Source: Spirosoma aerolatum
GTDB lineage: Bacteria; Bacteroidota; Bacteroidia; Cytophagales; Spirosomataceae
Length of the DNA: 64,000 nt
NCBI RefSeq assembly: GCF_002056795.1
Contig: NZ_CP020104.1
Coordinates: forward strand, 3,917,001-3,981,000
Direction of reading: 5' to 3'
Shown piece after piece: positions 58,622-64,000 of the stretch. Each line of letters starts with the position of its first letter. Position 1 is the stretch's first letter. The notes below the pieces were generated by a model. The model did not search any database. It worked only from the letters and a program-made list of their open reading frames with translations, and was not told the origin of the DNA. Position numbers and translations under genes: made by a program.

Positions 58622-60091
58622 TCATTTCGTTCCTCCGCCTAACGCACGATACAAATCGACTAATGCCAGAAACTGAGCCCGTTTGGTTGTGACGAGGGCT
58701 AGTTGTGCTTCAAAGACGTTTCGCTGAGCCGTAATAACTTCAAGGTAGGTCGCGTACCCATTCGCGAACAGTTCGTTGGAGGTAGCCGTCGCCTGACGCA
58801 ATACGGCCACTTCCTGACGTTGTAGACTGGCAACGTTCCGGTAGTTTTCCAGCCCTTTCAGGCCCGTTACTACTTCTGATACGCCGTTGATAATTGTCCG
58901 TTGGTAAGCCAGATAAGCCTCCCGGCCCTGGGCTGTCGTCAGTGCTAAGTTACCCTGCAATTGCCTACGGTTCAGAACAGGCACCGCCAATCCGCCAAAT
59001 ATTCCCAAAGCCAGCGATTGTGGATTTAGTAGAACTCCTGGGCGAAAGGCATTGAACCCAAGATAAGGCGTCAGATTGAACGACGGTAAAAACTCGGCCT
59101 GCGCCACGGCCACATCGACATTTGCCGCTTCAAGTTCGCGTTCGGCCTGACGAATATCAGGCCGTCGACGGATCAACTGGGCCGGTATTCCAGCAGTAAT
59201 TGCTGTAGGCACTGATTGTTTTTCAATAGACGCGCCCCGAGTTATTGGCTGAGGATATCTGCCCAATAGCCTGTTCAATTGATTTTCGGTTTCGACAATA
59301 TCCTGCAATACCCGACCTTCCAGCGCCTTTGTATTGAGCAACTGGGCTTTGAACTGCTGGACGGCCAACTCTGTCACTCGACCGGCTGCTTTTTGAACTT
59401 CGACTAGTTCAACGGCTTTCTGTTGTAATTCAACATTATCGCCAATGATTTCCAGCTCGGCATCCAGGGCTAATAGTGTGTAATACAATCGGGCTACATC
59501 GGCTATCAGGCTAGTCACGATCAGGTTTCTTCCCTCTTCCGACGCCAGTATACGCGTGTAGGCTGCCCGTCGTCGGTTACGCAGTTTTCCCCAAAGATCA
59601 ACCTCCCAGGAACTGCGGAGGCCCACAAAATAATCGGGTGTTGGGTTCGGAATCAAACTGGAGCCGCTTACATTGCCCGATAAATTGGTATCGTAATTAC
59701 CAACCCCGTTGAGTGTGTACCGTCCGTACCGATCGACCGATGCCGTAGCCACGGCATCGACTCGGGGCATTAAGGCCCCCTGACTTACCCGATACGTAGC
59801 CTGAGCAGCTTCGATGCGTTGACGGGCAATTTTCAGATCAAGGTTACGGGACAGGGCCGTATCGATCAAGGCGACTAAATTAGGATCGGTAAACAGTTCC
59901 TGTGGAGTTCGTTCGCCCATGTTTGTCGAATCCACCTGAGTGTTAATGCTGCCTTCACTATAAGCTTGTGGCACCGATACGCGTGGTATCGGTGCGGGGT
60001 TATGCACTATTTTACAACCGCTCAGGTAACCGGCCAGAACCAAACTTACAAGGTAACAGGTGGTATTATGACTCTTGAAGAACGGCCCCAT
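58622..60091 (-). CDS. RND efflux outer-membrane factor (TolC/OprM-like lipoprotein)
   Basis: The 489-residue product is an OprM/NodT-type outer-membrane channel, with a lipoprotein signal (LVSLVLAGYLSGCKIVHNP, Cys26) and two OEP repeats: LDLKIARQRIEAAQATYRVS, LRSSWEVDLWGKLRNRRRAA and LIRRRPDIRQAERELEAANV with the conserved R-R-P-D-I-R-x-A-E. It forms the exit duct for the RND pump. ATG 60091 is preferred; the longer frame from 60283 encodes 64 residues that read as non-coding shadow of the RND gene and has no lipobox. The coding region overlaps the RND gene by 26 bp, supporting co-translation. Confidence 0.9.
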   Translation of the reverse strand: MGPFFKSHNTTCYLVSLVLAGYLSGCKIVHNPAPIPRVSVPQAYSEGSINTQVDSTNMGERTPQELFTDPNLVALIDTALSRNLDLKIARQRIEAAQATYRVSQGALMPRVDAVATASVDRYGRYTLNGVGNYDTNLSGNVSGSSLIPNPTPDYFVGLRSSWEVDLWGKLRNRRRAAYTRILASEEGRNLIVTSLIADVARLYYTLLALDAELEIIGDNVELQQKAVELVEVQKAAGRVTELAVQQFKAQLLNTKALEGRVLQDIVETENQLNRLLGRYPQPITRGASIEKQSVPTAITAGIPAQLIRRRPDIRQAERELEAANVDVAVAQAEFLPSFNLTPYLGFNAFRPGVLLNPQSLALGIFGGLAVPVLNRRQLQGNLALTTAQGREAYLAYQRTIINGVSEVVTGLKGLENYRNVASLQRQEVAVLRQATATSNELFANGYATYLEVITAQRNVFEAQLALVTTKRAQFLALVDLYRALGGGTK

Positions 60092-63000
60092 TCGAATTCG
60101 TTTTTGTGGGTTTGACGGTAGGTTTGATCCTCTCATTCGTTGATTGTGCCGTTCCAAATTTCTGGGCAATCGTGGCAAACAATACGTACAGACCGGGTAC
60201 GAGTATAAGTCCGAATACGGTCCCGATAGCCATACCGCCAGCGGCTGCGGTCCCGATGGAGCGGTTGCCCAATGCGCCAGCACCCGATGCGATACAAAGC
60301 GGAATTAGCCCGGCGATAAACGCCAGAGAGGTCATCAGAATCGGGCGAAGTCGGGTAACGGCCCCCTCGATGGCTGCACTAAGAATCGGTAGCCCTTCCC
60401 GTTGTCGTTGGTTGGCAAATTCAACAATCAGGATGGCGTTTTTACCCAGCAACCCTATCAACATCACCAGTGATACCTGCGCATAGATATTATTCTGCAA
60501 ACCAGCTAGTTGCAGGCACAAAAACGACCCGAATATGCCCGCTGGAAGCGATAATAAAACCGATAAAGGCAAGAACAGGCTCTCATACTGGGCTACCAGT
60601 AACAGATAAACAAAGACCAGGCAGATCATGAAAATAAAAATGGCCTGATCGCCCGACAAAACTTCTTCGCGCGACATACCCGACCAGGCGAAAGAGTAGC
60701 CACGTGGTAGTTCCTTATCGGCTACTTCCTGAACCGCCCGCAAGGCATCGCCACTACTATAACCCGGTGCGGCATCGCCATTGAGCAGGGCCGACATATA
60801 CATATTATAGCGCGTAATCTGTTCTGGACCGTACACCCGTTCGAGTCGAACAAAATTAGAATAAGGCACCATTTCGCCTATACTGTTCTTCACCCGCAGG
60901 TTCAGCACATCCTCTGGTTTGGCTCGGTATTCGGGCGAGGCCTGTACCATTACTTTATACATCTGCCCAAACCGAATGAAATTAGACGCATAGTAGCTAC
61001 CCAGCAGGGTTTGGAGGGTACTCATGGCATTATCAATCGAAACGCCTTTCTGGGCTGCTTTGTCCTGATCGATCTGCAACAGATATTGGGGAAAGCTAGG
61101 GTCGAAACTCGTAAAGGCATTCCCGATTTCGGGTCGCTTTTTTAAGGATTGAACAAAAGCATCAGCTACTTTTTTGGTCTTTTGCAAATCGCCCGTTCCC
61201 GTCCGATCCAGCATTCGCAGTTCAAAACCGCTCGAATTACCGAATCCAGGAACGGTTGGCGGTGGAAAGAACTGAATACTAGCATCCTGTACCCGCTTTG
61301 TTTTCGCTTCCAACTCCGTAATCACTTCTTCGAGCGACTGCTTGCGACTCCCCCAGTCTTTGAGGTTAATCATACCCATACCATACGAAGCCCCTACCCC
61401 ATCGGTCATCAGGCTATACCCCGCCAGCGTCGATACATTGTCAACAGCGTCCATTTTTGACGCTATCTCCTGGATTTTATCCAGCACCGCTTCCGTACGT
61501 TTAAGGGTAGCGCCAACGGGTGTGGTTACGTTGATATAAATCATACCCTGATCTTCGGTGGGAATAAAGCCGGCTGGCAAAATCGAGCTTATCCCCCAGG
61601 TTCCCCCAGCAAACAGGACCAGCATACCCACCGTTATCATCCCTCGGCTGGCTACCCGCTTCAGCACGCGTTGATAGCGTCCGGTCATCGCTTCAAAACC
61701 ACGATTGAACCAGGCAAAAAAGCGCCCCAGCACACCCGTAGGGGTATGGTTATGCGATGAACGAAGCAGCAACGCGCACAAAGCGGGCGTCAGCGTGACA
61801 GCGTTGACGCCGGAAATCACAATGGCAATAGCCAGCGTCAACGAAAACTGCCGGTAGAAAATACCAACTGGACCCGACATAAAGGCCACTGGAATAAAAA
61901 CCGCCGACATGACCAGTGTAATGGCTACCAACGCCCCGCTAATTTCCTTCATGGCGGCAAACGTGGCCTCGCGCGGCCCCAAATGATCATCACTCATTTT
62001 GGCATGGACAGCCTCAACCACCACAATGGCATTATCGACCACAATTCCGATAGCCAGTACCAAGGCAAACAGCGTAAGCAGATTGATGGAAAACCCGATG
62101 CTGCTCATAAACGCAAACGATCCTATCAAAGCCACCGGCACGGCCAACGCGCAGATCAGCGTCGACCGCCAGTCCTGCAAAAACAGGAACACAACCAGAA
62201 ACACCAATATAAAGGCCTCAATCAGTGTACGGATTACTTCATGAATCGACGCATCCAGAAACCGCGATACGTCGTATGCAAAGTTATACGTCATGCCCGA
62301 CGAAAAACTTGTTTCCTTTAACTCAGCCATGCGTGTTTTGATGTTGTTGATCACCTCACGGGCATTCGAGCCTGGCCGTTGCTTGATCATAATCGAAGCT
62401 GACGGGCGACCATCTGTTTTCGAAAGCATGTCGTAATCCAAGGAACCGAATTCGATGTCAGCCACATCTTTTAGCCGCAGAATCTGACCGTCATGTTCGG
62501 CCCGCAAAACGAGATTTTCGTATTGTTTCGGATCGAAGAACTTACCGCTGTAGCGCAGTACATACTGGAGCATTTGCGGAGCCCGATCGGCACTTTCACC
62601 GGCTTTACCCGGTGCAGCCTCAACGTTTTGCTGTCGAATGGCCGTTATCACCTCATCGGGCGAAATGCTGTAGGCCGTCATTCGGTCGGGTCGGAGCCAT
62701 ACGCGCATCGAATACTCCCGCGAGCCCATAATATCGACAAACCCAACACCGTCTATCCGCTTCAGTTCGGCCAGTACATTGATGTCGGCAAAATTGTAGA
62801 TGAACTTTTCATCGACCGTTGGATCTTCGCTGAAGATATTGAGGTACAGCAACATACTGTTCACCTCTTTTTCGGTCGAAACCCCGGCCTTGATAACTTC
62901 TTCGGGTAATTCATCCAGCACAGTCGTGACGCGGTTCTGAACACCCATAGCCGCCAGATCAGGGTCGGTACCTACCTTGAAGAAGACCTGAATAATGGTA

Positions 63001-63260
63001 CTCCCGTCATTTCCCGATACAGAGTTCATATACACCATGCCGGGCACGCCGTTGATCGCCCGTTCAAGAGGCATGGCTACCGCTTTGGTAGCTACCTCGG
63101 CATTGGCTCCAGTGTATTTGGCGGTTACAGTAACCGAAGGCGGCACAATATCCGGGAACTGCGTAACCGGCAGCTCTAGCAAAGCCAATACGCCCAGCAA
63201 AGTGATCAATACCGAAATTACCGCCGACAGTAGAGGGCGTTTTATAAATAAATCAAACAT
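60066..63260 (-). CDS. RND-type (HAE1) multidrug efflux permease
   Basis: The 1064-residue inner-membrane proton antiporter has the usual AcrB/MexB layout: FIKRPLLSAVISVLITLLGV span 1, VTAKYTGANAEVATKAVAMP, GQVNVEAAPGK-like porter domain, and motif FALVLAIGIVVDNAIVVVEA with the proton-relay Asp pair in span 4. The second half repeats the pattern with IGLLGKNAILIVEFANQR. Both halves are complete, and no frameshift is seen. It sits between an OprM-like outer-membrane protein and an AcrA-like adaptor, in the order adaptor-pump-channel. No local regulator is visible. Substrates could be drugs, detergents or metals; HAE1 type suggests hydrophobic compounds. Confidence 0.96.
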   Translation of the reverse strand: MFDLFIKRPLLSAVISVLITLLGVLALLELPVTQFPDIVPPSVTVTAKYTGANAEVATKAVAMPLERAINGVPGMVYMNSVSGNDGSTIIQVFFKVGTDPDLAAMGVQNRVTTVLDELPEEVIKAGVSTEKEVNSMLLYLNIFSEDPTVDEKFIYNFADINVLAELKRIDGVGFVDIMGSREYSMRVWLRPDRMTAYSISPDEVITAIRQQNVEAAPGKAGESADRAPQMLQYVLRYSGKFFDPKQYENLVLRAEHDGQILRLKDVADIEFGSLDYDMLSKTDGRPSASIMIKQRPGSNAREVINNIKTRMAELKETSFSSGMTYNFAYDVSRFLDASIHEVIRTLIEAFILVFLVVFLFLQDWRSTLICALAVPVALIGSFAFMSSIGFSINLLTLFALVLAIGIVVDNAIVVVEAVHAKMSDDHLGPREATFAAMKEISGALVAITLVMSAVFIPVAFMSGPVGIFYRQFSLTLAIAIVISGVNAVTLTPALCALLLRSSHNHTPTGVLGRFFAWFNRGFEAMTGRYQRVLKRVASRGMITVGMLVLFAGGTWGISSILPAGFIPTEDQGMIYINVTTPVGATLKRTEAVLDKIQEIASKMDAVDNVSTLAGYSLMTDGVGASYGMGMINLKDWGSRKQSLEEVITELEAKTKRVQDASIQFFPPPTVPGFGNSSGFELRMLDRTGTGDLQKTKKVADAFVQSLKKRPEIGNAFTSFDPSFPQYLLQIDQDKAAQKGVSIDNAMSTLQTLLGSYYASNFIRFGQMYKVMVQASPEYRAKPEDVLNLRVKNSIGEMVPYSNFVRLERVYGPEQITRYNMYMSALLNGDAAPGYSSGDALRAVQEVADKELPRGYSFAWSGMSREEVLSGDQAIFIFMICLVFVYLLLVAQYESLFLPLSVLLSLPAGIFGSFLCLQLAGLQNNIYAQVSLVMLIGLLGKNAILIVEFANQRQREGLPILSAAIEGAVTRLRPILMTSLAFIAGLIPLCIASGAGALGNRSIGTAAAGGMAIGTVFGLILVPGLYVLFATIAQKFGTAQSTNERIKPTVKPTKTNSNGAVLQES

Positions 63261-63272
63261 GGCGTGTCTATA

Positions 63273-64000
63273 TCATTGTTGAGCAAGTGTGTTTGGGGCT
63301 GCTGAGCTATCGGCTTCTACAGCTTCCGGGATGATCTGATCACCATCGCGAATATTCTGAATCCCCTCATACACAACACGTTCTCCGGGTGCCAGACCAG
63401 ATCGAACGATGTAGTTCAATCCGACCCGTGCCTGGGGCACGAAACTCCTTGATTTCACTTTATTTGTTTTATCCACCACATACACGAAGTTCTTATCCTG
63501 CACTTCGAATACGGCTTTTTGTGGTACTAACAAGGCGTCTCCGACAATATTGGGGAGTCGGATTTTGCCGGACGATCCATGCTTGAGCAGCTTTTGCGGA
63601 TTAGGAAATCGGGCCCGGAACGCAATGGTTCCCGATTCTTCTTCGAAAATGCTTTCCATGGTCTCAATTCGCCCCTTATGTGGGTATGGGGTTTCATCGG
63701 CCAGCATCATCTCGACCTCCTGTCCATTTTTCCCAGTCAGTTCACGGTGCTTTTTCAGAAAGCCCAGGTATTCTTTTTCCGATACATCAAAATAGGCAAA
63801 CACTTCCCGGATGTCAGAAACGGTGGTCAGCAGAGCCCCTTCCTCGATCAGACTACCTATTTTGAACGGAATGCGGTTGATTACCCCATCGAAGGGAGCC
63901 CGTATGCTGGCATGAGCTAACCGCAAGGAGGCTGTCGACAGGGCCGACTGGGCCTCTTCAATCTGCGCCTTTGCTACGTCGAGTTTGGCTTTGGCCAGAT
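63273..64000 (-). CDS. RND efflux periplasmic adaptor (AcrA/HlyD family), N-terminus outside window
   Basis: The visible part (242 codons) runs through the window end without a start. It begins LAKAKLDVAKAQIEEAQSAL (coiled-coil hairpin), then LRLAHASIRAPFDGVINRI (lipoyl domain closing motif), the beta-barrel segment EYLGFLKKHRELTG, and the membrane-proximal domain up to QIIPEAVEADSS. The adaptor links the inner-membrane RND pump to the outer-membrane channel. The stop is 13 bp upstream of the RND start, so the three genes form one operon. N-terminal signal and first half of the coiled coil lie beyond 64000. Confidence 0.92.
   Translation of the reverse strand, partial: LAKAKLDVAKAQIEEAQSALSTASLRLAHASIRAPFDGVINRIPFKIGSLIEEGALLTTVSDIREVFAYFDVSEKEYLGFLKKHRELTGKNGQEVEMMLADETPYPHKGRIETMESIFEEESGTIAFRARFPNPQKLLKHGSSGKIRLPNIVGDALLVPQKAVFEVQDKNFVYVVDKTNKVKSRSFVPQARVGLNYIVRSGLAPGERVVYEGIQNIRDGDQIIPEAVEADSSAAPNTLAQQ

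Noticed and set aside
60092..60283. Long N-terminal extension of the OprM-like protein
   Set aside because: The extra 64 codons lie inside the RND gene and lack a signal; the lipobox Cys lies just after the later ATG at 60091.

Overview
The window looks like a chromosomal segment of a Bacteroidota bacterium of the order Cytophagales, most likely Spirosoma or a close relative. This is inferred from the gene families and signals; no database was searched. The evidence is several promoters with the Bacteroidota -7 element (TAnnTTTG, one with a well-placed TTTG 19 bp upstream), an M43 metalloprotease ending in a type IX secretion (T9SS) sorting domain, a Porin_10-type beta-barrel, DUF2911 and START-like proteins, a ComEC without the metallo-beta-lactamase tail, and a TPR/membrane/helix-turn-helix regulator. 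Base composition is near 50% GC with a few AT-rich patches. There is no prophage, insertion sequence, CRISPR array or plasmid signal; most of the window is core genome with short accessory stretches.

Layout. 0-4.4 kb: truncated pnp, rpsO, an LptF/LptG permease, a START-like protein and tRNA-Met(CAT). 4.6-7.4 kb: a soluble histidine kinase, a gene remnant and holA. 7.5-14.6 kb: a divergent cluster with a secreted serine-hydrolase/D-aminoacylase fusion on one strand, and a DUF1611 (DgcN-like) protein, an enolase-superfamily epimerase, a DUF3445 oxidative N-demethylase-like protein and an APC permease on the other; together they suggest use of D-amino acids or peptidoglycan-type peptides. 14.7-16.3 kb: a translationally coupled dCMP deaminase / AcpH / rhodanese-like operon. 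16.4-21 kb: a beta-helix surface protein, an esterase, a Gfo/Idh oxidoreductase and a pirin. 21-28 kb: a beta-roll repeat protein, lnt coupled to an unknown secreted protein, a lipoprotein gene with a decayed partial copy beside it, and the TPR regulator. 28-36.7 kb: an ABC1 kinase with a TetR regulator, two small exported proteins, comEC, a GNAT, the M43 protease and phoH. 37-49.4 kb: dnaB, a DUF2911 protein, a LOG-family protein, a 51-residue basic protein, a glycosyltransferase, hemL, an LpoA-like lipoprotein-regulator-type protein, yidC and pyrG. 49.5-58.5 kb: an orphan gene, a GMC oxidoreductase with its small subunit, a porin, lpxK, menC and an ScfR-type regulator. 58.6-64 kb: a tripartite RND efflux operon whose first gene is cut by the window end.

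The genes serve the envelope (lptF/G, lnt, lpxK, yidC, porin, RND pump), replication and translation (dnaB, holA, rpsO, tRNA) and nucleotide or cofactor synthesis (pyrG, dCMP deaminase, hemL, menC). The two observations most worth a second look are the putative D-amino-acid cluster at 7.5-14.6 kb and a set of six intergenic quasi-palindromes. Each of the six is built from its own short A/T-rich repeated unit, and they sit at six different gene boundaries.
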